A stretch of 64,000 nt of DNA. Source: an uncultured Verrucomicrobiota bacterium. GTDB lineage: Bacteria; Verrucomicrobiota; Verrucomicrobiia; Limisphaerales; UBA9464. The DNA lies in assembly GCA_903907995.1 (NCBI GenBank), contig CAIVQH010000023.1:62001-126000 (forward strand). The letters run 5' to 3'. Below the pieces are notes generated by a model, which saw only the letters and a list, made by a program, of their open reading frames with translations, was not told the DNA's origin and did not search any database. Shown here piece by piece: positions 37,770 to 45,938 of this stretch. The translations under genes and the position numbers were made by a program. The stretch's first letter is position 1. Every line of letters begins with the position of its first letter.

Positions 37770-37955
37770 ATTTCAGCCCAGGCAGCAACGCGAAACCCCG
37801 TTGTGATTGGGGAGCGCGGAGGGAAAGAGTGAGTGGGCCGCTCCTCTGATCCTGATTTTCACTGCCGATGGTGGCTTGCACATTGGCTGGCCCGCCCCCT
37901 AGCCTATCCTCCCGTGTTCGGGCTTCCGCCTCCCGGACACGACCCAGACAAACCC

Positions 37956-40900
37956 ATGTCCACCATGCTGTCCGCGAACGCAGAAATTCGGCATCTGAAC
38001 CTCAAGCTCGCCGAACTCGGCCTGCCGCTCTACGCCGCCGGCGTCAACCCCGAGGCCGCCGCCCTCGTCGCCTCCCTCATCGCCCGCAGCCGCGAAAAGG
38101 ACCGGCTGCTCGCCTCCCACCTGTGCGCGGTGGATGCGCGCATCCAGGCCTTCCTCTACGACTACCTGGGCGACTCCGTCGTGCCCCCGAAGCTGCCGAG
38201 CAAGACGCTCCTGCTCGACCGCCCCGGTCTCGCGCGCGTCGCCTCACTGCCGCCGGACCGCGATGAGTTCGTGAGCGACATCATCCGCAGCTACCGCGTC
38301 GCCAACGGCGTGCTGCACAATCCCAGGTCCGACCGCCGGACGACCGAGGGCATTTTCCACGTCACCGAAGGCGGCCTGCCCATTCCCGACGACAAAAAGG
38401 CGGTGCCCAAGGAGGTGTTCTCGAACCTGTTGCGCAAGGCGCTCCAGCCGCCGCCCGAGCTGATGCGGCTGCCCTTCACGGCGTCGCAGGCCGAGCAGGC
38501 GGAGTGTTTCGTGACCCTGTATTTGCGCCCCGTGGTGTGCCCCGAGGTGCCCGGCTTCATCGCCCAGAAGGCGATGGAAACGCGTTTCTTCGTGCCGGGA
38601 AACCTCGTCAGCAACCTCGATTTCGTGGAGAGCATCTTCGGCAACGCAGGCGATCCGAATCTGCCGGAGAATGACGCCGCGCTCGATCCCGAGCACTGGT
38701 CCGGCCACACCGGCTGCGTCGTGCTCGCCCCCCACATCGTCGGCAAGCTCACCAAGAAGGAGCTGGGCCTGCCCACCTGGGAAGCCGCCACCGAACGCCA
38801 GCGCCGGGACGGCATGTGCTGGAAGTCGGAAGGCGAGATCTACAACGATGGCGGTGCGTTCAAGATCACCGCGCGCGACGCCTCAGGCGTCATCGTCACC
38901 GTCATCGGCGACAACTACTACGGCTACTGCAAAAAGGAGGTGAAGACCCAGATCTCCTTCGCCACGAATCTCTTCGGCCTCGCCGAGGAGGAGCACGCCG
39001 GCGGTGCGCTGGTCTTCCCCTGCTATGACCTGGCCGGTGACTACGACGCAAACCTGCACCGCCGCGAGTTCCCGCACACGCTGGCGGAAGTCATCCGTCT
39101 CAATGGCGATTCGGTTGAGGTGAAGCCCGAGGGCTACGCGACCGACAAGGCCTACCCCACCATCTTCTATGTGCCGGAGACGACGAAGTTCGAGCTGGAA
39201 AAGCAGCGCGTCTCCTGGCCGCAGGGCGACGGCACCCAGACCCTCAAGCTGCTGCTCGGCCACACCTATGTGCTGCCCAGCGGTTTCAAGATCCACCTGG
39301 AGAAGCCGGTCGGAAACCGCGCCTGGCGGCTCATCGGCACCAAGCCCGAAGGCACGCTCTGCCACAAGCCCTGCACCGTCAGCGGCGGCGGCAAGTCGGA
39401 AATCTCGAAGCCCATCACCGATGCCATCATTCACGGCCCGGTTTTCGTCGCCGATTTTCAGAAGGACTTCGACCTCGTGGACGAGCTGCTGAAGCGCGAT
39501 TACTCCAACCGCTTCCGCGACGCGTCCAGGAACGGGAAAGACACCCGCGAGCTGCTCGCGCCCGCGCGCTCGCTCGGCAGCGTCATCAAGCTGCTCACGC
39601 CCGGGGATGAGTACACCGAGGAGTACAACCGCGCGGTGGGCGCCATCCCACAGCACATCAAGGAGCTGGTGTTCGTGGTGAAGCGTTTCTGGAAACCGTC
39701 CTGGGGTGCCGACTGGCGCGACCAGTTCAGCGTGGACATTATCAACGGCGAGTCGTCGAACGAGCTGCGCATCGGGCGCAAGAAGCTGGCGACACAGTTC
39801 CTGCGGGTGGGTTACGACTCCGAGGGCCAGTGGCGCACCTTCGGCCTGCGGAAGGATTTCCATCCGGCGAAGAAGATCCAGGCCGAGGACGACATCACCG
39901 CGAGCGTGACCGTGCCGCGCTCCCTGCTGTCGGGACTCGACGTGAGCGCGACGCAGCACTCGCTCAAGTTCGTCCACAACACCGAGACGCGCCTCTTCCA
40001 GCGTCCCGACGACGCCTTTGTGCGCGGCTACGACCACATGGCCGAGCACGACTTCGCGCAGCCGGGGAACTTCTTCTCGAACTACGAGCCCATGCCGCGC
40101 TCCTTTGCGTACGAGCTAACGGATGACGCCATCGGCTTCTACCAGTTCACCGAGCCGATGCAGGGGCTCATCGAGGGAGTCGTGAAGGATCCTTCCAAGG
40201 CCTATTTCGTCTCCAGCGCCCACCCGCGCATCGTGGACGGCAAGCCCTCCAAGAACCCGCGCTACCTTCAGCTCCGTCCCGATCTGCAGGACCCGCGCTC
40301 GAAGCATCTTGCCGAAATGGGGACGCGCCTGGCCCGTCGGCTCGCCCCGACCCAGCCGCTGTACCAGCCGGTCACCGCGATCCTGGCCGGGCGGCGCAAC
40401 AATCCCGCCGAGCCGAAGATCCAGTCGCTCGCCTGCTATGGACCGATCCATTACATGGAGCTGCCGGAGCTGTTCATGGAGTTCATCTCCTCCATGACCG
40501 GCAAGTCGCCGAGCACCACCGGCGCGGGCAGCGAGGGTGCCCTGACCAAAGGCCCCTTCAACGCGCTGCCGCCCGTCTATGACCTCAATGCGGCCCTCGT
40601 CGGCTACATCGTCAGCGGCTACGACGCCTTCCTCACCAGCGCCGGCTGCCTCGGACCCAAGGTTCGCGTGGACCACGACGTGTCCCTGCTCGTCCCCGAG
40701 CTGTGGTGCCGCCTCGGGACCAAGGAGCGTGATCCGCGCTGGCTGATCGCCAATGGGATGCTGGAAAAGCTGAACGACTTCGAGACCGGGGGCCGCGAGA
40801 TCCTCGCCAGCCGCCTCGGCTACCGCATCACCCGCAAGTTCGTGAACGCGTTCTTCGGCCGCATCTTCAACCACCCGCACTCCGTCCTCACCGACGCGAT

Positions 40901-41363
40901 GCTGCGGCCCGAGCTGCAGGACGCGCACGAGTTTGCCGACGCGCTCGACAACATCGTGGCCACCCATCGCCGGGTCGCGAAGAACTACTTCAATGACGGC
41001 TCGATCGCCTGGGCCTGCCCGCCGCTGCGCGCCCTGCTGCACATCATGCGCGACGGCTTCTTCGAGGGGAAAACCCTCGACGACCCGGAAATTCGGGAAC
41101 TGTTCACCCGCGAGCACCTGCTCACCAGCGACTGGTATGAGGCCCGCCTCAAGGCCAAGCAGGCCCAGGACGTGGCCCGCTGGCTGAAGCACGTCTCCTA
41201 CGTGGAGAAGTTCGTGAACCGCCCGAGCTATGCCGACGAGGTCCTGCGCCTCGGCCTGCGCGACCGCCTGAGCGCCGCGCGCGTGCGCCTCGAACAGGTG
41301 AAGCACCGCGACTACCTCGAAACCCTGCGCGGCACGACCGGCGCGGAACCGGCGGTGAAGTAA
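37956..41363 (+). CDS. Large cytosolic enzyme, candidate PPi-dependent PEP carboxykinase
   Basis: A 1135-residue protein from ATG 37956 with no signal peptide and no membrane segment. It has a Gly/Ser/Thr-rich kinase-like loop SSMTGKSPSTTGAGSEG (near 845-861) followed by ALTKGPFNALPPVYDLN, and many conserved charged segments. Length, cytosolic character and this loop fit the diphosphate-type PEP carboxykinase known from Entamoeba and propionibacteria, which is about 1100-1150 residues and unlike ATP/GTP PEPCK. I recall the family only by overall features, so this is a hypothesis; otherwise it is an uncharacterised conserved protein. It is certainly expressed-looking: long, uniform codon use. 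Confidence 0.6.
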   Translation: MSTMLSANAEIRHLNLKLAELGLPLYAAGVNPEAAALVASLIARSREKDRLLASHLCAVDARIQAFLYDYLGDSVVPPKLPSKTLLLDRPGLARVASLPPDRDEFVSDIIRSYRVANGVLHNPRSDRRTTEGIFHVTEGGLPIPDDKKAVPKEVFSNLLRKALQPPPELMRLPFTASQAEQAECFVTLYLRPVVCPEVPGFIAQKAMETRFFVPGNLVSNLDFVESIFGNAGDPNLPENDAALDPEHWSGHTGCVVLAPHIVGKLTKKELGLPTWEAATERQRRDGMCWKSEGEIYNDGGAFKITARDASGVIVTVIGDNYYGYCKKEVKTQISFATNLFGLAEEEHAGGALVFPCYDLAGDYDANLHRREFPHTLAEVIRLNGDSVEVKPEGYATDKAYPTIFYVPETTKFELEKQRVSWPQGDGTQTLKLLLGHTYVLPSGFKIHLEKPVGNRAWRLIGTKPEGTLCHKPCTVSGGGKSEISKPITDAIIHGPVFVADFQKDFDLVDELLKRDYSNRFRDASRNGKDTRELLAPARSLGSVIKLLTPGDEYTEEYNRAVGAIPQHIKELVFVVKRFWKPSWGADWRDQFSVDIINGESSNELRIGRKKLATQFLRVGYDSEGQWRTFGLRKDFHPAKKIQAEDDITASVTVPRSLLSGLDVSATQHSLKFVHNTETRLFQRPDDAFVRGYDHMAEHDFAQPGNFFSNYEPMPRSFAYELTDDAIGFYQFTEPMQGLIEGVVKDPSKAYFVSSAHPRIVDGKPSKNPRYLQLRPDLQDPRSKHLAEMGTRLARRLAPTQPLYQPVTAILAGRRNNPAEPKIQSLACYGPIHYMELPELFMEFISSMTGKSPSTTGAGSEGALTKGPFNALPPVYDLNAALVGYIVSGYDAFLTSAGCLGPKVRVDHDVSLLVPELWCRLGTKERDPRWLIANGMLEKLNDFETGGREILASRLGYRITRKFVNAFFGRIFNHPHSVLTDAMLRPELQDAHEFADALDNIVATHRRVAKNYFNDGSIAWACPPLRALLHIMRDGFFEGKTLDDPEIRELFTREHLLTSDWYEARLKAKQAQDVARWLKHVSYVEKFVNRPSYADEVLRLGLRDRLSAARVRLEQVKHRDYLETLRGTTGAEPAVK

Positions 41364-41364
41364 C

Positions 41365-41381
41365 AAAGGATGAATTATGAA
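41365..41381 (+). repeat. S23-unit repeat word next to SDR gene
   Basis: AAAGGATGAATTATGAA lies between the stop codons of two convergent genes. It is the same word as in the arms around the S23 gene at 43951-44508. Confidence 0.6.
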
Positions 41382-42187
41382 CCGGCGGCCTTCGTGAAAA
41401 GGGCGGCCGTTCCGGGAGCTTGCGCCCGGATGACCTGCCCCGTGATCGAGGCGGCGTCATCGCCCGCAAGCAGTCGGACTAGGCGTGCGATCGCTTCGGG
41501 CGATGAAATCCCGTCCGGCGATTCTTGGAGCAGCCTTGACCTCAGCTCGTCAGAGATCCACCCGGTATCCGTAGGACCGGGATCGACTGCATTGACGGTG
41601 ATGCCGCCCCCGGCCAGTTCGGCGCTGAGGGTGAGCGTCAGAGCATCCAACGCCGCCTTCGTGACCACGTAGGCGATCTGTCCTGGCATGGGAGTTTGGT
41701 TCTGTCCCGACGTGATGTTGATGATACGGCCGGGCGTGTTCCCCTGCTTGTGTCGGGCGAACTCCGCACAAAGCAGCACCGAGGCGCGGACGTTTACCGC
41801 ATAGTGGCGGTCTAACTGGTCGGCGTGAACCTCGTCGATTCCGCCCTTTTCCCAGTGCGCCGCGTTGTTCACGAGGATGTCGACACACCCAAAGCGCTGC
41901 CGGGCCTGACGGAACAGCTCCGCCGGCGACTCGGACTGACTGAGATCCATCTCGGTTGCGTCGACCTCAGGGGCGAGGGAGCGAAGTTCGCGGAGCAGCG
42001 ATTCCGGTTCGTCCGGTTCGACGCCCCAGACCTGCTGGCGGTCGTAGGGGCGGAAGTAGCTCACGAAGAGCCGGGCACCGGCCCGGCCCAGTTCGCGGGC
42101 AATCGCCGCCCCGATCCCGGCGCGTCGGGTCACACCCGTGATGAGCGCGGTCCGTCCCGTGAGTTCCCGGCTGTTCATGACCCGCAT
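41375..42187 (-). CDS. SDR-family oxidoreductase
   Basis: A 270-residue short-chain dehydrogenase. The nucleotide-binding loop is the long variant TGVTRRAGIG at about residues 18-27, NNAA is at about 107, and catalytic Ser and YxxxK appear in NITSGQNQTPMPGQIAYVVTK. It ends PGPTDTGW... This TGVxRxxGIG form groups with FabG-like enzymes that carry an insert after beta-2 (here YFRPYDRQQVWGVE). NAD(P)-dependent; substrate unknown. The ATG at 42187 has GGAGA upstream. Repeat words lie on both sides of the gene. Confidence 0.86.
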   Translation of the reverse strand: MRVMNSRELTGRTALITGVTRRAGIGAAIARELGRAGARLFVSYFRPYDRQQVWGVEPDEPESLLRELRSLAPEVDATEMDLSQSESPAELFRQARQRFGCVDILVNNAAHWEKGGIDEVHADQLDRHYAVNVRASVLLCAEFARHKQGNTPGRIINITSGQNQTPMPGQIAYVVTKAALDALTLTLSAELAGGGITVNAVDPGPTDTGWISDELRSRLLQESPDGISSPEAIARLVRLLAGDDAASITGQVIRAQAPGTAALFTKAAGS

Positions 42188-42273
42188 GGCTCTCCGACTG
42201 GCGGATGGGTTGTCAAGCCCCGCCAGCTTTCCCTGAGGTTTTTGTCGCGGAGCGGGAGCACCCCTTTGACCGT

Positions 42274-42312
42274 TTCATCATTCATCCTTCCCACTTCATC
42301 CTTCTCCCACCC
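42274..42312 (+). repeat. Heptad repeat between SDR and SIS genes
   Basis: Units of the CATCCTT type with period 7, pyrimidine-rich on the SIS coding strand. The start contains an inverted relative of the 41365 word. Confidence 0.6.
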
Positions 42313-42336
42313 TCGTCCGCCCGGTAGCAACACGGC

Positions 42337-43110
42337 GTGACATCCGCTTACTTGCAGCAGTGCCGCGGCCTGATTGACGCGGTGGAGCGCCAGACCGCCA
42401 CCATCGAGGCTGCCGCCGACCTTTTTGCCGGGACTATTCTGGCGGGCCGCATGGTGCATTTGTTCGGCTCCGGCCACAGCCGCATCCTCGTCGAGGAGAT
42501 GTGGCCACGTTACGGCTCGTTCCCCGGCTTCAATCCGATTGTCGAGCTGTCGCTGAGCTTCCACAACCTGGTCGTCGGCGCGAACGGCCAGCGGCAGGCG
42601 ATGTTCCTTGAAAACGTGTCGGGCCTCGCCGAACGCATCCTCCGCAACTACGACCTGTCGCCGCTGGACAGCGCGCTGGTGGTCTCCTCCAGCGGTTGCA
42701 ATGTGGTGCCCGTCGAGATGGCGCAGGAGTTCAAACGGCGCGGCGTGAAGGTGGTCGCCATCATTTCCCGCGCCCACAGCGACGCCAGCACCAGCCGGCA
42801 CAAGGACGGCAAAAAGCTGCAGGACTTCGCGGACCTCGTGCTCGATACCGGTGCCCCGGTGGGCGACGCCATGGTCGAAGTGCCCGGACTCGATACCCCG
42901 GTCTCCCCCGGCTCGACGGTCGGCGGCTGCCTCCTAGTAAACTCGATCAAGGCGGAGGTGGCCGCCCGGCTCACCGCCGCCGGCCAGCCGCCGAAAGTAT
43001 TGACCGCCGCCGCCCGCGTCGGAGCCAAGCGCGCGACCGAGCTCTTCGAGGGCGCCTATGACGAGCATGCGCGCAGGCTCGCGAAGCTCTACGAGAGGAT
43101 CGGCCTGTGA
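42337..43110 (+). CDS. SIS-domain phosphosugar-binding protein (UPF0309-like)
   Basis: A 257-residue protein from GTG 42337 with a single SIS domain: GRMVHLFGSGHSRILVEEM early and SALVVSSSGCNVVPVEMAQE mid-protein, followed by VVAIISRAHSDASTSRH. It has the spacing of the UPF0309 group found beside amino-sugar genes. It overlaps purU by four bases (GTGA), so the pair is translationally coupled. Confidence 0.85.
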   Translation: MTSAYLQQCRGLIDAVERQTATIEAAADLFAGTILAGRMVHLFGSGHSRILVEEMWPRYGSFPGFNPIVELSLSFHNLVVGANGQRQAMFLENVSGLAERILRNYDLSPLDSALVVSSSGCNVVPVEMAQEFKRRGVKVVAIISRAHSDASTSRHKDGKKLQDFADLVLDTGAPVGDAMVEVPGLDTPVSPGSTVGGCLLVNSIKAEVAARLTAAGQPPKVLTAAARVGAKRATELFEGAYDEHARRLAKLYERIGL

Positions 43111-43952
43111 CTTCCGCCAAGCCTTCCATCCTCCTCGTCGAATGCGCCGACCGCGCCGGCCTCGTGCATGGCATCACGGGCGTGCTCTTCCGCCTCGGCG
43201 TCAATGTCGTGGGCAACCACGAGTTTGTGGACCGGACTTCGCAGCGCTTCTACATGCGCACGGAGTTTGATGGCGCTGTGAATGCACACACGCTGCTGGG
43301 GGAGCTGCGTGGGGTGCTGCCGGCCGGTGCCGATGTGCGTCTGTCCAAGCAGGAACCCAAGCGCGTTGTGGTGCTCGCCTCCAAGGAGCACCATTGCCTC
43401 GCCGACATATTGGTTCGCCACGCCTTCCACGAACTGAACGCAAAGTTGGAAGCGGTCATCAGCAACCACGAGGTATTGGAACCGCTGGTGCGGAAATTCG
43501 AACTGCCGTTCCACTACCTGCCACACGGCACGCTGTCCCGCGAGGTCCACGAAGCTGAGGTGCTGACATTGGTGCAGAAATACCGTCCGGACTATCTGGT
43601 GCTCGCCAAGTATATGCGCGTGCTCAGCCCGTGGCTGGTGCGGCACTTCCCGGCGCGCATCGTGAACATCCACCACTCGTTCCTGCCGGCGTTTGCTGGT
43701 GCCCGGCCCTATCACCAGGCCTTCGAGCGCGGCGTAAAGGTGATCGGTGCAACCGCGCACTTCGTGACGGACGAACTGGATGCCGGCCCCATCATCCTCC
43801 AACAGGTCATCGGCGTGGATCACACCCATACGGCCGAGGATCTCGTCCATTCAGGCCGCGACGTCGAACAGGCCGTGCTGGCGCGCGCGTTGAAGCTGGT
43901 CTTCGAAGATCGGGTGTTTCTCTGCGGAAACCGGACCGTGATCTTTGACTGA
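43107..43952 (+). CDS. purU: Formyltetrahydrofolate deformylase PurU
   Basis: A 281-residue protein. The N-terminal ACT domain starts ILLVECADRAGLVHGITGVL. The formyltransferase-like domain contains SNHEVLEPLVRKFELPFHYL, VLAKYMRVLSPWLV and INIHHSFLPAFAGARPYHQA, with the His and Asp (ATAHFVTDELDAGPII) used for hydrolysis. It releases formate and THF from 10-formyl-THF. Length is normal. Confidence 0.95.
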   Translation: MTSAKPSILLVECADRAGLVHGITGVLFRLGVNVVGNHEFVDRTSQRFYMRTEFDGAVNAHTLLGELRGVLPAGADVRLSKQEPKRVVVLASKEHHCLADILVRHAFHELNAKLEAVISNHEVLEPLVRKFELPFHYLPHGTLSREVHEAEVLTLVQKYRPDYLVLAKYMRVLSPWLVRHFPARIVNIHHSFLPAFAGARPYHQAFERGVKVIGATAHFVTDELDAGPIILQQVIGVDHTHTAEDLVHSGRDVEQAVLARALKLVFEDRVFLCGNRTVIFD

Positions 43953-43982
43953 AAGGATGAATTAGGAATTATGAATGATGAA
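43951..43982 (+). repeat. Left outer arm of S23 unit
   Basis: A 32-bp word with internal 7-bp period (GAATTAG, GAATTAT). Its reverse complement recurs at 44477-44508 with one mismatch. The arm begins inside the purU stop codon. Confidence 0.85.
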
Positions 43983-44026
43983 TTGGGACCGGGCGAGGGT
44001 ACACGAAGGTGTGCAGGGCCGAATTT

Positions 44027-44059
44027 GAAAGGATGAGGCGAGGAATCATGAATGATGAA
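44027..44059 (+). repeat. Left inner copy of S23 repeat, contains the start codon
   Basis: A degenerate copy of the 43951 arm. Its ATGAATGATGAA end forms codons 1-4 (Met-Asn-Asp-Glu) of the S23 gene. Confidence 0.75.
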
Positions 44060-44413
44060 ACACAGCCTCCTGATCTTCGGGTGCGTACGAAGGCGTTCGC
44101 GTTACGCATCATCAAAATGTTCGGCCAACTGCCAAAATCCGAAGTGGCCAGGGTGGTAGGGAAGCAGGTGCTTCGTTCTGGCACCTCGGTGGGGGCGAAC
44201 TACCGCGAGGCCTACCGGGCACGATCCAAAGCGGAATTCGTAGCCAAGATGGGCGATTGCTTGCGTGAGTTGGAGGAAACCTCCTATTGGCTGGAACTCC
44301 TGGTTGAGAGCGGCAGTGTAACGGCGAAAAAGCTGGCCTCATTGCTTCAGGAGACCGACGAACTGACAGCCATCTTCACAACCATCGTGAAACGCACCAA
44401 GGCATCCGCCTGA
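44048..44413 (+). CDS. Four-helix-bundle protein (23S rRNA-intervening-sequence/S23 family)
   Basis: A 121-residue protein starting MNDETQPPDLRVRTKAFALR. It has the S23 signature: helix 1, then QVLRSGTSVGANYREAYRARSKAEFVAKMGDCLRE, then EETSYWLELL and a C-terminal ETDELTAIFTTIVKRTK helix. The family was first seen inside 23S rRNA intervening sequences and also occurs as free genes; it forms pentameric barrels, and Avd of diversity-generating retroelements is a relative. Here the gene lies between purU and the MetE-like gene inside two nested inverted repeats, with start and stop codons in the inner copies. Confidence 0.9.
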   Translation: MNDETQPPDLRVRTKAFALRIIKMFGQLPKSEVARVVGKQVLRSGTSVGANYREAYRARSKAEFVAKMGDCLRELEETSYWLELLVESGSVTAKKLASLLQETDELTAIFTTIVKRTKASA

Positions 44414-44429
44414 TAATTCATCCTTTCCC
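44411..44429 (+). repeat. Right inner copy of S23 repeat, overlaps the stop codon
   Basis: It contains TAATTCATCCTTTC, the reverse complement of the start of the left arms. It begins at the TGA stop. Confidence 0.65.
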
Positions 44430-44476
44430 AGGCCGCCGGTCACTTCCACCGCTACCGTGAAACGAAGGTTTCTGTT

Positions 44477-44508
44477 TTCATAATTCATAATTCCTAATTC
44501 ATCCTTTC
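44477..44508 (+). repeat. Right outer arm of S23 unit
   Basis: The inverted copy of 43951-43982 (31 of 32 bases). It ends exactly one base before the ATG of the MetE-like gene. Confidence 0.85.
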
Positions 44509-45558
44509 ATGCAGTCCTCCCCTCTCAGAACTTCCGTCATTGGCAGCTACCCCTTTCCCGGTTGGCTCGAGTTGGCTTCGGTTCAATTGGAGCGCTTTGG
44601 GAAGGATGATTTCGCCGAATTGCAGGACGACGCCGTGATCTGCGCGCTGCACGATCAACTGGCCGCCGGCTTGGATGTGGTGACCGATGGCGAGCAGACG
44701 CGGCTCGATTTCAACCTGTCGTTCTACGGTTACATCCAAGGCATCGAATTGGAATCCGCATCGCCCCGGCGCTTCGGGCCACCCGCGCACGATCAGCGCG
44801 GCAAGCACCAGGTGGTCGCCCCGCTCGCCGCCCCGCGCGGCTTGGGTGCCGTCGAGGAATTCAAACGCCTCCAACGCCTCACCGCCTCACTGAATACTGG
44901 TTCACTGATTACTCTTAAAGCCAGCGTGCCGGGCCCCTACACCCTCAGCGGCCGGCTGCTGCCGAATGGCGCCCTCGGCTACCCTGACCGCTGGGCACTG
45001 ACGGAGGCGCTGCTGCCGCTGGTGCGCGCCGAGCTGGAGGCCTTGGTTGCCGCCGGCTGCACGGAGATCAGCGTCGATGAGCCGAGCATGAGCTGCTACG
45101 CCTACCGGGAGGACACCCGGCGCTTCGTGGACATCTTCAACCGCACGGTTGAGACCGTTGCCGGCCGCACGCGCGTCTGCACGCACCTGTGCTTTGGCAA
45201 CTACAAGGCCCGCGCGGTCGGCCCGCGCCAGATCGCGCCGATGTTCCCGGCCTTCCTCGACTTCAAGTGCGACGAGATGCATGTGGAGATGGCCAGCCGC
45301 GAATTCGCCGAACTGGAACTGATCGGCGATATCGCCAAGCGCATGGATGCCGCCGTCGGCATCGTGGACGTGAAGAGCTACTATCTGGAAACGCCGGAAG
45401 ACATCGCCCGCCGCGTGCAGCGTTGCCTGGAATTCGCCCCGGCCGACCGCCTGGTGTTCGCCCCCGACTGCGGCCTGAGCCAAACCGCGCGCTGGGCCGC
45501 GAAGCGCAAACTCGCCAGCCTGGTCGGCGGCGTGAAGCAGGTGCGAGGTACGATATAG
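44509..45558 (+). CDS. Cobalamin-independent methionine synthase (MetE C-terminal-like)
   Basis: A 349-residue single-domain protein of the MetE C-terminal/UROD-like fold. It opens SVIGSYPFPGWLELA. Zinc ligands are visible as H and C in THLCFGNYK, E in HVEMASRE, and C in FAPDCGLSQTARWAAK. DEPSM contains the Asp-Glu pair of the homocysteine site. Such short proteins transfer methyl groups in methionine synthesis from donors other than folate polyglutamate. A 7-bp-type repeat at 44884-44912 lies in frame before ASVPGPYTLSG. Confidence 0.85.
   Translation: MQSSPLRTSVIGSYPFPGWLELASVQLERFGKDDFAELQDDAVICALHDQLAAGLDVVTDGEQTRLDFNLSFYGYIQGIELESASPRRFGPPAHDQRGKHQVVAPLAAPRGLGAVEEFKRLQRLTASLNTGSLITLKASVPGPYTLSGRLLPNGALGYPDRWALTEALLPLVRAELEALVAAGCTEISVDEPSMSCYAYREDTRRFVDIFNRTVETVAGRTRVCTHLCFGNYKARAVGPRQIAPMFPAFLDFKCDEMHVEMASREFAELELIGDIAKRMDAAVGIVDVKSYYLETPEDIARRVQRCLEFAPADRLVFAPDCGLSQTARWAAKRKLASLVGGVKQVRGTI
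44884..44912 (+). repeat. Heptad-type repeat inside MetE-like gene
   Basis: Units TGAATAC, TGGTTCAC and TGATTAC in tandem encode the SLNTGSLIT stretch. Confidence 0.5.
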
Positions 45559-45938
45559 CCAGTTCGACCTTCCGCACTTTCCTCAGCCTGCCCTACCACA
45601 GGCATACGCCAGGCCAAGCCGCGCTTCGCTGCCAAACGGGAAGATCAGTGCAGGAGAAAACTCATTCCCGGGCGATAAATCATGGCACGGGACATGCGAT
45701 GCTTTCACGCCAGCCTGATTCCTTCTGTTTACAGGCTTCTTCCGGCGGCTGAGCCCGCAACCGAAATGCATCGGCAGTCATAACCGGACAGAATATCAAC
45801 AGGGCAGGTCTCCATGTCCGCTTCGCAGTTGACACGTCACAGGGCCGCCCCGTCAGATTGAATGCCTCAAGATGCCAAAGGGCCATGGATCTTTGGCGCT
45901 GCTGCTCCCATCAATCCTGCACACCAATACCATCCCTC
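45559..45938 (+). other. 380-bp gap upstream of the frameshifted propeller gene
   Basis: No gene is supported. A TTGACA word at 45829 may be the -35 box of a promoter, but the -10 is weak. Confidence 0.35.

Noticed and set aside
38883-40049. Long minus-strand open frames opposite the 1135-residue enzyme
   Set aside because: Codon-bias shadow; no motif and no start context.
43951-44508. CRISPR-like array or IS element around the S23 gene
   Set aside because: Repeats are inverted and nested without spacers, and no transposase is encoded; kept only as a repeat-bounded unit.
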